Positions 18,387 through 26,868 are shown, counted from the stretch's first letter. The stretch is 36,546 nucleotides of DNA from CAITNQ01 sp041661365 (GCA_041661365.1 JBAZUN010000006.1:1-36546); one strand, 5' to 3'. Notes: generated by a model from the letters alone, not told the origin. Translations and numbers: made by a program.

Positions 18387-18766
18387 GCCGCACCTCCTAG
18401 AGATCCGCGGTCTTCCTGGAGACACAATGCCCTTATGGTCAATATATAGTCCTTTGTTACAGTTAAGCTTCTTGCTGCCCATTTGATGACTGCGAGGTCA
18501 GAAAATAGGCACAAGGCTCAATAAACGCAAGTTCTCTGGGCATATTCCCGGTCCGGCGGGTCGCCGCCAGGGAACCAGACCGTGGGTCGCCCTCCCAGAG
18601 GGGAAAGTGCCCCCGTTCCCTTTCTCAGGGGGTCCATACCTTGACATCCGCGGCAACCAGGGCCTTGTTTCGCCGGGGCTTTACGAACCGGTCCCTGCCT
18701 GAGTCGCGGGTCGGTGCCGCGAGGCGGCCCGGCCGCGGTGGTCTTGTGCTCAAGGAGATCTCCCTC
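18387..18766. promoter_or_regulatory. Divergent region between efflux operon and beta-helix gene
   Basis: A gene-free stretch of 380 bases. On the efflux side it is AT-rich, with a -10-like TATATT on the minus strand (18446-18441). On the right, a perfect TTGACA (18641-18646) precedes the beta-helix gene but has no good -10 at the usual spacing. AAGGAG (18752-18757) is the ribosome site for the rightward ATG at 18767. Confidence 0.5.
18437..18452. promoter_or_regulatory. Candidate TetR operator
   Basis: The 16-base GGTCAATATATAGTCC is an imperfect palindrome: 6 of 8 base pairs match around the central AT. It lies 51 bases upstream of the tetR start and covers a -10-like TATATT on the minus strand. 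A repressor bound here would block the efflux operon promoter. It is in the size range of TetR-family operators. Inferred from position and symmetry only. Confidence 0.4.
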
Positions 18767-20845
18767 ATGGACGTGGATCAACCTGCTGCCGGCATCGCCT
18801 TCCACGTCGCCCCCCAGGGGAGCGACCAGGCTCCGGGGACCCGCACCGCCCCGTTCGCCACCCTGGCCCGGGCGCGCGACGAGGTGCGCCGGCTCAAGAC
18901 GCAAGGTTCCCTGGCCGGGCCGGTGCAGGTATGGCTGCACGGCGGGAAGCATTACCTGGAGCAGCCGCTCCGGTTGTCCGAGCAGGACAGCGGCACCCAG
19001 GACTGCCCGGTGACCTGGGCGGCCTGGCCCGGGGAGGTGCCGATCCTGAGCGGCGGGCACCGCGTCGCTGGATGGAAACCGTTCCGCGGCCCGATCCTGC
19101 GGGCCGAGCTGCCCGGCTCCCGCGGGGGAAAGTGGCCGTACCGGCAGCTCTTCTGGCACGGCCGGCGCCAGACCCGGGCCCGCTGGCCCAAGGCCGATCC
19201 GGCCGACCCGCTCTACGGCGGCTGGGCCTACACCGAGGGGCCGGGACACGAGGGGAGCATCGACTCCTTCGCGTATCGACCGGGGACCTTCCCCCGGTCC
19301 TGGGCCAAGCCGACCGAGGTCGAGGTGGTGTACTGGGCCTCCATCGGCGGCTGGAACAGCCGGGTGCCGATCCGCGCCCTCGACCCGGCCCGCCGCCTGA
19401 TCACCCTGGCCCATCCCGGGTGGCAGTTCGACGTGCCGGGGTGGTACATGCCGGTGGTCTTCTCGGCGGACAACCGCTTCTACGTGGAGAACGCCCTCGA
19501 GGAGCTGACCGCGCCCGGAGAGTGGTGTTTCGACTCCGAGGAGGGGGCCCTCTACTTCTGGCCCCCGGACGGATCGACCGAGCCCGGGGTGGTGGTGCCG
19601 GTCCTCGAGACCTTGATCGAGCTACGGGGCGCGGCCTGGGTCCACCTCGCCGGACTCACCTTCACCGAGACCGGGGACGGGGACAACTTCCATAGAGAAG
19701 GCGTGGAGGGGACCGGCGCCATGTACCCCCGGCCGGGGTGGCGGTACTGCGGTGAGGCCGTGCATCTGAAGGACGCGGTCCACTGCTGCATCACCGGGTG
19801 CTGCTTCGACGCGGTGGGCGGGAACGGGGTCTACCTCGAGGGCGCCTCCTGCCGGAACGAGGTGGTCGGTAACGAGTTCAGCGAGGTCGGAGCCAACGGC
19901 GTCTGCTTGCTGGGCACGCGGCTGAAGCACCCCTTCGCCAACCGGATCACCGACAACCACCTCCACCACGGCGGGACGATCTGCAAGTACACCGCCGGGG
20001 TCTTCTGCGGCATGAGCGACGGGAATCGGATCAGCCACAACCTGATCGAGTACCTGCCGCACCACGGCATCAATCTGAGCAACAGCCCCCACGGGAGGAA
20101 CCTCGTCGAGTACAACCTCATCCGCTGGGTCGACCAGGAGGTGGCCGACTCTACCGCGATCAACTGCTGGATGGAGGACCCGCCCCAGCGCGAGGTCGAG
20201 CGGTGCGGCCACGTAATCCGCGGCAACGTGATCGCCGACGTGTACGGCTGCGAGGTCGCCGACGGCAAGGCTGGCCGCAGCCAGCGGTTCCCCACCAGCG
20301 GGATCTACCTCGACAACTACACCAGCAACTGCCTGGTCACCGGGAACCTGATCCTGCGCTGCACCCACGCCGGGATCCTGGTGCACGCCGGTCGGAACAA
20401 CCTGATCGAGGACAACCTGGTGGTCGACTGCCTGGCCAGCATCCGCTTTCAGGACTACGTCTCGGGGATGGAGTACTGGCGGCCGATGCAGGGGTTCATG
20501 ACCGGCAACCAGGTGCGCCGCAACCTGTGCTGGCACTCGGGCGAGCAGGGATACGGCTTCAGCCTGCACGCCTGGACCGAGCGGGTGCTGGCCGAGTCCG
20601 ACCAGAACCTGTTCTTCCGCCGCGGCCCCGAGCCGTTCGCCGTGGAGCAGGCAGATAGCGGCAAGACGCTCTCCCTGGCCGACTGGCAGCGGCTGGGGCA
20701 CGATCGACATTCCCTGTTCGTCGATCCCCGCTTCGTCGACCCGGAGCACGACGACTTCCGCCTGCGGCCCGACTCACCGGCCCTGACCCTGGGACTGACC
20801 GTACCGGACCCGGGGCGGGCCGGGCTCCGGAGACCGGCAGACTGA
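18767..20845 (+). CDS. Right-handed beta-helix protein, GH141-like
   Basis: The start ATG 18767 has AAGGAG 9 bases upstream; an ATG at 18641 in the same frame has nothing in its favour. The 692-residue product opens with AFHVAPQGSD and then APFATLARARDEVRRLK, GPVQVWLHGGKHYLEQPLRL and PVTWAAWPGEVPILSGGHRV. That order is typical of GH141 (a family with fucosidase and xylanase members) and related pectate-lyase-like helices. The middle and C-terminal parts are beta-helix coils with N-ladders (HNLIEYLPHHGINLSNSP, GNLILRCTHAGILVHAGRNN). There is no signal peptide, which is unusual for such a fold. It is a single-gene unit followed by a hairpin. Family call moderate; substrate unknown. Confidence 0.78.
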   Translation: MDVDQPAAGIAFHVAPQGSDQAPGTRTAPFATLARARDEVRRLKTQGSLAGPVQVWLHGGKHYLEQPLRLSEQDSGTQDCPVTWAAWPGEVPILSGGHRVAGWKPFRGPILRAELPGSRGGKWPYRQLFWHGRRQTRARWPKADPADPLYGGWAYTEGPGHEGSIDSFAYRPGTFPRSWAKPTEVEVVYWASIGGWNSRVPIRALDPARRLITLAHPGWQFDVPGWYMPVVFSADNRFYVENALEELTAPGEWCFDSEEGALYFWPPDGSTEPGVVVPVLETLIELRGAAWVHLAGLTFTETGDGDNFHREGVEGTGAMYPRPGWRYCGEAVHLKDAVHCCITGCCFDAVGGNGVYLEGASCRNEVVGNEFSEVGANGVCLLGTRLKHPFANRITDNHLHHGGTICKYTAGVFCGMSDGNRISHNLIEYLPHHGINLSNSPHGRNLVEYNLIRWVDQEVADSTAINCWMEDPPQREVERCGHVIRGNVIADVYGCEVADGKAGRSQRFPTSGIYLDNYTSNCLVTGNLILRCTHAGILVHAGRNNLIEDNLVVDCLASIRFQDYVSGMEYWRPMQGFMTGNQVRRNLCWHSGEQGYGFSLHAWTERVLAESDQNLFFRRGPEPFAVEQADSGKTLSLADWQRLGHDRHSLFVDPRFVDPEHDDFRLRPDSPALTLGLTVPDPGRAGLRRPAD

Positions 20846-20846
20846 G

Positions 20847-20876
20847 ACCGCCAGTCGCGTCAGCCCCCCTGGCGGT
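20847..20876 (+). terminator. Hairpin after the beta-helix gene
   Basis: A perfect 8-bp stem pairs ACCGCCAG (20847-20854) with CTGGCGGT (20869-20876), one base after the stop codon. There is no clear T-run, only a pyrimidine-rich tail. Immediately downstream TTGACA (20895-20900) may be the -35 of the next gene, but no good -10 follows. Confidence 0.5.
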
Positions 20877-20982
20877 ACGGTAGTCCTTCCTCCCTTGACA
20901 CCGTGGAGAAGTGGGCTTTGGTGTACCCTGCTTTTTCTGCGACCCGCGGCCGGCAGCGGTGCTGACGCGGGAGCAAACCAGG

Positions 20983-22014
20983 ATGAACTCGATGCCCCCG
21001 CACCTTGTCTCACGGCGAACCCTTGCCATCCTCGCCTGGATTACCTGCTTCACCGTGTACTCGCTGTGGGTGGGACTGCCGACCAAGCGCGGCAATGTCC
21101 TCATCTGGGTCTCCCTGGCCGTGTTCGCGTTCGGGGTCGATCATCCCCGGTCAACGATCCGCTCGTTCGTCACTACCTGGCTGCCGCTCTTCCTGGCGCT
21201 CGGCACCTACGACCTATTGCGAGGGGTCAGCGACGGCCAGGAGTCGGACGCGCACACCTGGCCGCACCTCAATCTCGATCTGTGGCTGGGAGGCGGCCGG
21301 ACTCCGTCCGAACTCCTGCAGCGCTGGCTGTGGACGCCCGGCACGCCGCACTGGTGGGATTATCTCGCCTGGGCCGTGTATCAGTCGCACTTCTTCACCG
21401 GGCTGCTCGTCGCCGTGGTGTTGTGGAGCCATGGCCACCGGCGGGCCGCTCCCTACATCGTCGGGATCGCGGCCCTCAGTTGGGCCGCGCTGGCCACCTA
21501 CTGGCTCTATCCGGCCCAGCCGCCGTGGATGACCGCGCGGGACGGCCTGACCGGTCCGGTGACGCGCATCGTCCACGAGATGTGGAGCCACGTCGGCCTG
21601 GAGAAGGCGGCGCGGGTGTTCTCGACCGAGCGGGCGGGCAGCAGTCGCTACGCCAACCCCGTGGCCGCGCTCCCGTCCCTGCACGCCGCCTTCCCGATGT
21701 TCATCGCGGTCATGCTGTGGAGCCGCCGGCGAAGGCTCAACCTCGCGCTCGCCGCGTATGCGCTGGCGATGGGCACCGTCCTCGTCTACGCCGGCGAGCA
21801 CTTCACCTTCGACATCCTGCTGGGGTGGATCTACGCGGTGACGGTCGCCCTGATCACCCGCCACCTGGCCGAGCGCCGGCCGCAGGTCCTGACGGCACTG
21901 TTCCACCGGCCGGACCCGGCGCCGTCCGACGAGGCGGCTGACGGTGGTGGCGCGTCGGGCGCGGAAGCCGCTCCGGTCGCGGCGCTGGCAGCGAACCATG
22001 TGCCGATGAGGTGA
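20983..22014 (+). CDS. PAP2/Aur1-like membrane phosphatase or phosphotransferase
   Basis: ATG 20983 is chosen over the open frame upstream (20911) because GGGAG lies about 9 bases before it and the first membrane segment starts soon after. The 343-residue protein has about six hydrophobic segments (for example RTLAILAWITCFTVYSLWV and AAPYIVGIAALSWAALATYW). It carries the PAP2 motifs C2 ALPSLHAAFPM and C3 YAGEHFTFDILLGW, whose two His and one Asp form the active site. The classical C1 motif is not obvious, as in the Aur1/Ipt1-like branch (inositolphosphotransferases and actinobacterial relatives). It probably acts on a lipid phosphate at the membrane; the substrate is unknown. The C-terminal tail is Ala- and Asp-rich and probably disordered. 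Confidence 0.85.
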   Translation: MNSMPPHLVSRRTLAILAWITCFTVYSLWVGLPTKRGNVLIWVSLAVFAFGVDHPRSTIRSFVTTWLPLFLALGTYDLLRGVSDGQESDAHTWPHLNLDLWLGGGRTPSELLQRWLWTPGTPHWWDYLAWAVYQSHFFTGLLVAVVLWSHGHRRAAPYIVGIAALSWAALATYWLYPAQPPWMTARDGLTGPVTRIVHEMWSHVGLEKAARVFSTERAGSSRYANPVAALPSLHAAFPMFIAVMLWSRRRRLNLALAAYALAMGTVLVYAGEHFTFDILLGWIYAVTVALITRHLAERRPQVLTALFHRPDPAPSDEAADGGGASGAEAAPVAALAANHVPMR

Positions 22015-22044
22015 AGAACTCGCGCGGGCTTGCCGCGCGGAACG

Positions 22045-23097
22045 CTACAGCCGTGCGGTCACCCCGACCTTGGCCGCGACCTCAACGAGCTGACAGCAGG
22101 TGGCCTCGGGCAGCGGGATCCCGTCCCGCAACCGCGCCTCGCGGATACGGAAGTCCAGGGCCCCGGGCATGCCCACCTCGCCATGGCCCGGGGCCGGTGG
22201 CGAGCTAGTGACGTACGCGGCAAGGTCGTCCATCAGCATCCGGAAACCCTCAAGGCCGCACAGCGGCTCGGGGTCGATGGCGATCAGCCCCAGGCCGTTC
22301 ATGTAGCGGAACTCGTCGGTCACCGCCTCGCCGGCCATGGTGCTCCCCAGGATCTCGACCAGCAGCCCCAGGCCGAACCCCTTGTACCCCAGCTCCCCGC
22401 CCAGGGGGAGGATGGTGCCGCGGGGCGGGCCGTAGAAGGCCTTGGGGTCGATGGTCGGTTGGCCTTGGCCATCGAGGATCCGTCCCGGCGGCACTGGCTG
22501 GCCAGCGTGCATCAGCACGCGGATCTTCCCCTCGGCGATCATCGAGGTCGACATGTCCAGCACCACCGGCCGACCGCCGGTGGGCACGCCGTAGGCCAGT
22601 GGGTTGGTGGCCAGCCGGCCCTCGCGGCCGCCCCAGGGGACGACGAAGTGGCCGTGCTTGGAGCTGTTGGCCACGGCCAGGCAGAAGACCCCCTGCTCGG
22701 CGGCCCGCTGCACGTACCCGCCCAGCCGGCCGACGTGATGCGAGTGGCGACTGACGCAGAAGGCGATCCCGGCGGCACGGGCCTTGGCCACGACCAGGTC
22801 GGTCATGCGGGTGGCGGAGACCGGACCGAAGTTGAAGCCGCAGTCGACCACGGCCAGGGTCGGGGTCTCACGCACCGGAACCACCAGAGCGCCGGGCTTG
22901 ATCCGGCCGGCCAGCACCTCCTCGACGTACATGATGTACCGGGTCACGCCGTGGGACTCCAGCCCCATCAGGCTGGCCTCGACCAGCTCCCCGGCGACGA
23001 TGGCCGCCTCGTCGGCCGGCGCGCCGCAGGCGGTGAACAGCTCCTCGCCCAACCGGCGCAGTTGATCGGCCGGGAAGACCTTGGTGTCCCCGCTCAT
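22045..23097 (-). CDS. Ldh_2-family malate/lactate/ureidoglycolate-type dehydrogenase
   Basis: Start ATG 23097 with GGAGG 8 bases upstream; the frame is open beyond it, inside the upstream gene. The 350-residue product has the family marks of NAD(P)-dependent Ldh_2 oxidoreductases: ESHGVTRY near the N-terminus, AFCVSRHSHHVGRLGGYV (the SNHxG-type motif), ATNPLAYGVP, VLDMSTSMIAEGKI and GYKGFGLGLLVEILGS. Members reduce or oxidise 2-keto acids, 2-keto-sugar acids or ureidoglycolate. It lies 14 bases downstream of an HpcH/HpaI aldolase on the same strand, which favours a role on a 2-keto-3-deoxy acid or its cleavage product. The exact substrate is not determined by the sequence. Confidence 0.9.
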   Translation of the reverse strand: MSGDTKVFPADQLRRLGEELFTACGAPADEAAIVAGELVEASLMGLESHGVTRYIMYVEEVLAGRIKPGALVVPVRETPTLAVVDCGFNFGPVSATRMTDLVVAKARAAGIAFCVSRHSHHVGRLGGYVQRAAEQGVFCLAVANSSKHGHFVVPWGGREGRLATNPLAYGVPTGGRPVVLDMSTSMIAEGKIRVLMHAGQPVPPGRILDGQGQPTIDPKAFYGPPRGTILPLGGELGYKGFGLGLLVEILGSTMAGEAVTDEFRYMNGLGLIAIDPEPLCGLEGFRMLMDDLAAYVTSSPPAPGHGEVGMPGALDFRIREARLRDGIPLPEATCCQLVEVAAKVGVTARL

Positions 23098-23111
23098 CCC
23101 CGATCCCTCCC

Positions 23112-23891
23112 TTACTTGGTCAGCCCGTCGCGGATGGCCGCGGTGACCTGGTCCGCGCTGCGGATCAGGTACGCGCAATCACCGCCGACCTGCAGCCACT
23201 GGACCCCGCGCCGAGCCTGGGCACAGGCAAAGGCCGGGTCGACCCCCATCCCCGAGCCGACCAAGACCCCGGCCCGGCGGGCGCTGGCGATCACCTTCTC
23301 CATGGCCGCCACGACCTTGGGATGCTCCACCTGCCCGAGCACGCCGAGCGAGCCGGACAGGTCCCACGGCCCGAGGACCACCGAGTCGAGCCCCGGGATG
23401 GCGGTGATCTCGTCGATCGCTTCAACGGCATCGGCGGTCTCGATCATCACCGTGACGAAGATCAGCCGGTTGGCCCGTTCGACGTACTCCGACCAGTTAG
23501 CCCGGCCGTAGTTGGTCGGGATCCACGGTCCCACCCCGCGCTGGCCGACCGGAGGGTAGCGGCAGTCGGCCACGGTCTGCCGCACCTCCTCGACCGTGCG
23601 CACCTGGGGCACCACCACGCCCGGCGCACCCGCGTCGAGGACCGACTTGAGCAGGGCCGCACCGGTCCCCGGCACCCGCACCACGGCCATCACCCCGGCG
23701 GCCCGGGCCGCCAGCAGATGGCCGCGCAGCGCCTCGGGACTGATTGCGGTGTGCTCCTGATCGAGCCAGACAAAGTCGACCGAGCCAGCGAGGGCCTCGG
23801 TCACCAGCGGATCGGCCAGGGCGACCCCAGCACCGATCAGCACCTCGCCCTGACTCAGCCGCGCACGAAACCGTTCGAGGGTGTCGAACAT
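23112..23891 (-). CDS. HpcH/HpaI-family class II aldolase
   Basis: Start at ATG 23891 (a TTG two codons earlier is possible); the ribosome site GGAA is weak. The 259-residue protein has DFVWLDQEHTAISPEAL at residues about 38-54, the EH pair of the family, and VTVMIETADAVEAID followed by VVLGPWDLSGSLG, with the metal-binding Glu and Asp. Relatives cleave 4-hydroxy-2-oxoheptanedioate, 2-keto-3-deoxyrhamnonate or similar keto acids to pyruvate plus an aldehyde. It is the first gene of a two-gene operon with the Ldh_2 dehydrogenase and is divergent from the AAA ATPase, with only 39 bases between them. A role in sugar-acid catabolism fits the glycosidases in this window. Confidence 0.9.
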   Translation of the reverse strand: MFDTLERFRARLSQGEVLIGAGVALADPLVTEALAGSVDFVWLDQEHTAISPEALRGHLLAARAAGVMAVVRVPGTGAALLKSVLDAGAPGVVVPQVRTVEEVRQTVADCRYPPVGQRGVGPWIPTNYGRANWSEYVERANRLIFVTVMIETADAVEAIDEITAIPGLDSVVLGPWDLSGSLGVLGQVEHPKVVAAMEKVIASARRAGVLVGSGMGVDPAFACAQARRGVQWLQVGGDCAYLIRSADQVTAAIRDGLTK

Positions 23892-23909
23892 GGACAATTT
23901 CCAGTGTGT

Positions 23910-23925
23910 TGAGTAATTTTACTCA
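23910..23925. promoter_or_regulatory. Perfect palindrome between aldolase and AAA ATPase genes
   Basis: TGAGTAA (23910-23916) and TTACTCA (23919-23925) are perfect inverted arms around TT. The site lies 5 bases before the ATPase start codon, where a ribosome site would be expected, and 18 bases from the aldolase start. It is a likely operator, or a hairpin that masks initiation. No Shine-Dalgarno sequence is present for the ATPase. Confidence 0.5.
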
Positions 23926-23930
23926 GTATC

Positions 23931-25142
23931 ATGAGCAAATCGAGAAATCGCCCTTACGTGCGGCAGTATGCCACCAAGCTCGCTGAGCGGCTGATCGAGC
24001 CACGGCGCTTCCTCCAGGTCGTGGCCGGGCCGCGCCAAGTCGGCAAGACGACTCTGGTCGAACAGGTGCTGGCCGGGAGCAACCTGCAGCACGTGTACGT
24101 GTCGGCTGACGAGCCGGCCTTACGGGACGGCTCTTGGCTGGCTGCCCAGTGGGAGCGCGGACGGCTGGCAGCGAGCACCAACAAGGGCGGTGCCGTCCTC
24201 GCCCTGGACGAGGTGCAGAAGATCCCGCGCTGGTCGGAGACGGTCAAGCGCTTGTGGGACGAGGACACCCACGCCCGTCGGTCACTGCGGGTCGTTCTGC
24301 TCGGATCGGCACCGTTGCTGGTGCGGCAGGGCTTGAGCGAGAGCCTGGCGGGCCGCTTCGAGGTACTGCACCTCCCTCATTGGTCCTTTGGCGAGATGCA
24401 GAAGGCCTTCGGCTTTACCCTGGAGGAGTACCTGTTCTACGGCGCGTACCCCGGGGCCGCACCCCTGGCCGACGATCCGGCGCGTTGGCGCCGATACCTG
24501 CTGGATTCCCTGATCGAAACGACCATCTCGCGCGACGTCCTGCTCACGGCGCGGGTAGACAAGCCGGCACTGCTTCGCCAGCTCTTCACGCTGGGATGCC
24601 AGTACTCGGGGCAGATCCTGTCCTACACCAAGATGCTCGGGCAACTCCACGACGCCGGGAACGCCACCACGCTGGCGCACTACCTCGAACTGCTGGCCGC
24701 CGCCGGAATGGTGGCTGGTCTGGCCAAGTTCGCCGGCCAGGCGGTGCGCCGACGCGGCTCCATCCCCAAGCTCCAGGTGCTGAACACGGCGCTCATGACC
24801 GCGCTGTCCGGGCTGTCACTCGGCGAGGCCCGCACCGATCGCGACTTTTGGGGAAGGCTGACCGAATCAGCCGTGGGGGCCCACCTGATCAACGCGGCGG
24901 CCCGAGGGGCTTGCGAACTCTACTACTGGCGGGAACGAGGCCGCGAAGTCGACTTCGTCGCTCGCGCTGGCAAACGGCTGGTGGCCATCGAGGTGAAGAG
25001 TGGCCGCGGGGCGACCGCCCTGCCAGGGCTGACCGACTTCACGATTGCGTTTCAGCCGAGCCGTACCCTGCTCGTGGGGGGCGACGGCATACCGGTGGCC
25101 GAATTCCTCGCACAACCGGCCGAATACTGGCTGGCCGACTAA
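23931..25142 (+). CDS. AAA_14/DUF4143 ATPase with PD-(D/E)XK-like C-terminus
   Basis: A 403-residue protein of the AAA_14 plus DUF4143 group. Walker A is GPRQVGKT (residues 33-40) and Walker B is VLALDEVQ (near 90), followed by VVLLGSAPLL as a sensor segment. The middle is helical (RRYLLDSLIETTISRDVLL). The DUF4143 part ends with ELYYWRERGREVDFVARAG and VAIEVKSGRG, the E-D-ExK layout of a PD-(D/E)XK nuclease fold. Such proteins are widespread, patchily distributed, and of unclear function; links to defence or toxin-antitoxin islands have been proposed. The start lacks a ribosome site, and a palindrome sits just upstream. It begins the accessory half of the window. Confidence 0.88.
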   Translation: MSKSRNRPYVRQYATKLAERLIEPRRFLQVVAGPRQVGKTTLVEQVLAGSNLQHVYVSADEPALRDGSWLAAQWERGRLAASTNKGGAVLALDEVQKIPRWSETVKRLWDEDTHARRSLRVVLLGSAPLLVRQGLSESLAGRFEVLHLPHWSFGEMQKAFGFTLEEYLFYGAYPGAAPLADDPARWRRYLLDSLIETTISRDVLLTARVDKPALLRQLFTLGCQYSGQILSYTKMLGQLHDAGNATTLAHYLELLAAAGMVAGLAKFAGQAVRRRGSIPKLQVLNTALMTALSGLSLGEARTDRDFWGRLTESAVGAHLINAAARGACELYYWRERGREVDFVARAGKRLVAIEVKSGRGATALPGLTDFTIAFQPSRTLLVGGDGIPVAEFLAQPAEYWLAD

Positions 25143-25194
25143 AGGCGGAACACCACCCTGGGTGTCTCGGGAGGAGCGGAGGGCTGTCCCGCGA

Positions 25195-25521
25195 TCATCC
25201 ATGCAAATTCAGCAGCTTCCTCAGGACGGCCGCCAGGCGCGCCCGCTCGGTGGCGCGCATCAGATACCCCTGGATCCCCAGGCCCACCAGGACCAGCAGC
25301 ATGCCGGCCCCGCCACCGGGGAGGAGGACAAAGACCGCCACGCGGTCGGTCGGGTGCTGCAGGAAGAGCAGGGTCGTGTACGCGGCCAGGGCCAGCCCGG
25401 TCACGGCCAACAGCACCGAGGCGGCCCGGGCCCACCCCAGCGGCAGCTCGCGGCCGGACGAGGCGCCGGTCAGGTACTGGTGGACCAGAGTCAGTTCCAG
25501 AGGATTCAGGTTGGACGGCAT
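25195..25521 (-). CDS. Small two-helix membrane protein, unknown
   Basis: A 108-residue protein whose start (ATG 25521) is well fixed by AAGGAGG six bases upstream. A polar N-terminus (MPSNLNPLELTLVHQYLTGA) leads into two transmembrane segments, roughly ASVLLAVTGLALAAYTTLLF and VAVFVLLPGGGAGMLLVLVG. A basic tail follows (RATERARLAAVLRKLLNLHG). I do not recognise the family. It is convergent with the AAA ATPase and divergent from the first Fic gene. The tail should be cytoplasmic by the positive-inside rule. Confidence 0.65.
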   Translation of the reverse strand: MPSNLNPLELTLVHQYLTGASSGRELPLGWARAASVLLAVTGLALAAYTTLLFLQHPTDRVAVFVLLPGGGAGMLLVLVGLGIQGYLMRATERARLAAVLRKLLNLHG

Positions 25522-25674
25522 GGTCGACCTCCTTGGTGAATGGCTTGTACTATGTCTGTTGCCTACCAGTACATCCCTAATTACATTCGACACACCAAAA
25601 GACATTCAGCCAACCAAAGCTATATGTAACTAATTTTAAGACACATATTAACACCAACAAAAGATAGGCGACAT
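25522..25674. promoter_or_regulatory. AT-rich divergent leader between membrane protein and Fic-1
   Basis: These 153 bases are strikingly AT-rich for this genome and presumably hold both promoters. They contain ACTAATTT (25629-25636), a word repeated in the leader of the second Fic gene. On the minus strand TGTAAT is a fair -10 for the membrane protein gene. No strong -35 or ribosome site is evident for Fic-1. Confidence 0.4.
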
Positions 25675-26868
25675 ATGGCCCGACAATACGAGCAGACACA
25701 CCCTCACCTTTCCTTCCGGGTAGATCTCTCTGCGGCTCAACCGCAGCTCTGGATCGCGCTCGGCGAATGCCAGTCGAAATGCGAACACCTCGCGCGCGTT
25801 CCCTTGCGGCCGGACACGGCGCGGCGACTCAACATTGTCTACCTGGCCAAGGGTGCCCTTGGCACCACTGCCATCGAGGGAAACACCCTTTCCGAGGAGG
25901 AGGTGGTTCAGCACATCGACGGCAAGCTTGATCTGCCTCCATCCCGCCAATACCTCGCTGATGAGATCGACCGGATCATCGGTGGCTGCAACGCCATTCT
26001 CGAGAAGCTGACGCACCACCCCGCGGCCCCCCTATCCGTGGAGACGATCACCTGGCTCAACCGCCAGGTGCTTGAGGGCCTGGCGGTCGGTGAGGACGTA
26101 GTTCCAGGCAAGCTTCGGGAGCACTCCGTACTGGTCGGTCGATACCGCGGGGCCCCGGCCGAGGACTGCGAGTATCTGCTCGAACGACTCTGCAGGTGGC
26201 TGAACGGTCCCGACTTCACGGCGCCCAGCAGTGACCTGACGGTCGTGTACGCGCTGTTAAAGGCGATCATCGCCCATCTCTACGTTGCCTGGATCCATCC
26301 CTTTGGCGACGGCAACGGCAGAACGGCCCGCCTGCTGGAGTTTCTGATTCTGGTTGGCGCCGGCGTTCCGGCCGTCTCTACGCATCTGCTGAGCAATCAC
26401 TACAACCTGACGAGATCAGCGTACTACCGGGAACTGGACAACGCCAGTCGGACGGGCGGGAACCTTCTGCCCTTCTTATGGTCCGCGGTTGAGGGCTTCC
26501 GCGACGGGCTCAGGGATCAGCTAAAGGCCATCTGGGCACAGCAGCACGACGTGATCTGGCGGAACTATGTCCATGAGTACTTCAGGGAGTATGAAGACAC
26601 TGAGGCCGGCGTTCGGCGGCGAAGACTGGCGCTGGGTCTGTCCTTGCACCCAGAGCCAGTACCCCGAGCGAAGCTACCAGAAGTGAGTACGAGCATTGCC
26701 GCGGCGTACGCCAAGGTAGCGGACCGGACGATGGACAGAGATATCGAGTTCCTCCTGCAGCACAAGCTGGTTATCCGGACTAGTGAGGGGTACTCCGCCA
26801 ACCGGGAGCTCATCCACGGGTTCATGACGCCTCGTGCCCCTCAGCGCAGCGATGGCTCCACGACATGA
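25675..26868 (+). CDS. Fic-family protein (AMPylase-type), autoinhibited class, with C-terminal winged helix
   Basis: A 397-residue Fic protein. The catalytic loop is HPFGDGNGRTARLL, with the His at residue 208 and the full HPFxxGNGR consensus. An N-terminal inhibitory motif (S/T)xxxE(G/N) is seen as TTAIEG, with the Glu at residue 68, so it belongs to the class with an intramolecular inhibitory helix. The C-terminal region (RDIEFLLQHKLVIRTSEGYS) looks like a winged helix-turn-helix. By family it should transfer AMP to, or remove it from, target protein hydroxyls; the target is unknown. The start has no clear ribosome site and sits after an AT-rich leader, and its codons use more A and T than the metabolic genes. 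It is probably acquired. A second Fic gene lies 9 kb downstream. Confidence 0.93.
   Translation: MARQYEQTHPHLSFRVDLSAAQPQLWIALGECQSKCEHLARVPLRPDTARRLNIVYLAKGALGTTAIEGNTLSEEEVVQHIDGKLDLPPSRQYLADEIDRIIGGCNAILEKLTHHPAAPLSVETITWLNRQVLEGLAVGEDVVPGKLREHSVLVGRYRGAPAEDCEYLLERLCRWLNGPDFTAPSSDLTVVYALLKAIIAHLYVAWIHPFGDGNGRTARLLEFLILVGAGVPAVSTHLLSNHYNLTRSAYYRELDNASRTGGNLLPFLWSAVEGFRDGLRDQLKAIWAQQHDVIWRNYVHEYFREYEDTEAGVRRRRLALGLSLHPEPVPRAKLPEVSTSIAAAYAKVADRTMDRDIEFLLQHKLVIRTSEGYSANRELIHGFMTPRAPQRSDGSTT

Noticed and set aside
20895..20930. Promoter for the PAP2 gene from TTGACA at 20895
   Set aside because: The -35 is perfect but nothing like a -10 occurs at 16-18 bases; it is mentioned only as a possibility in the hairpin entry.
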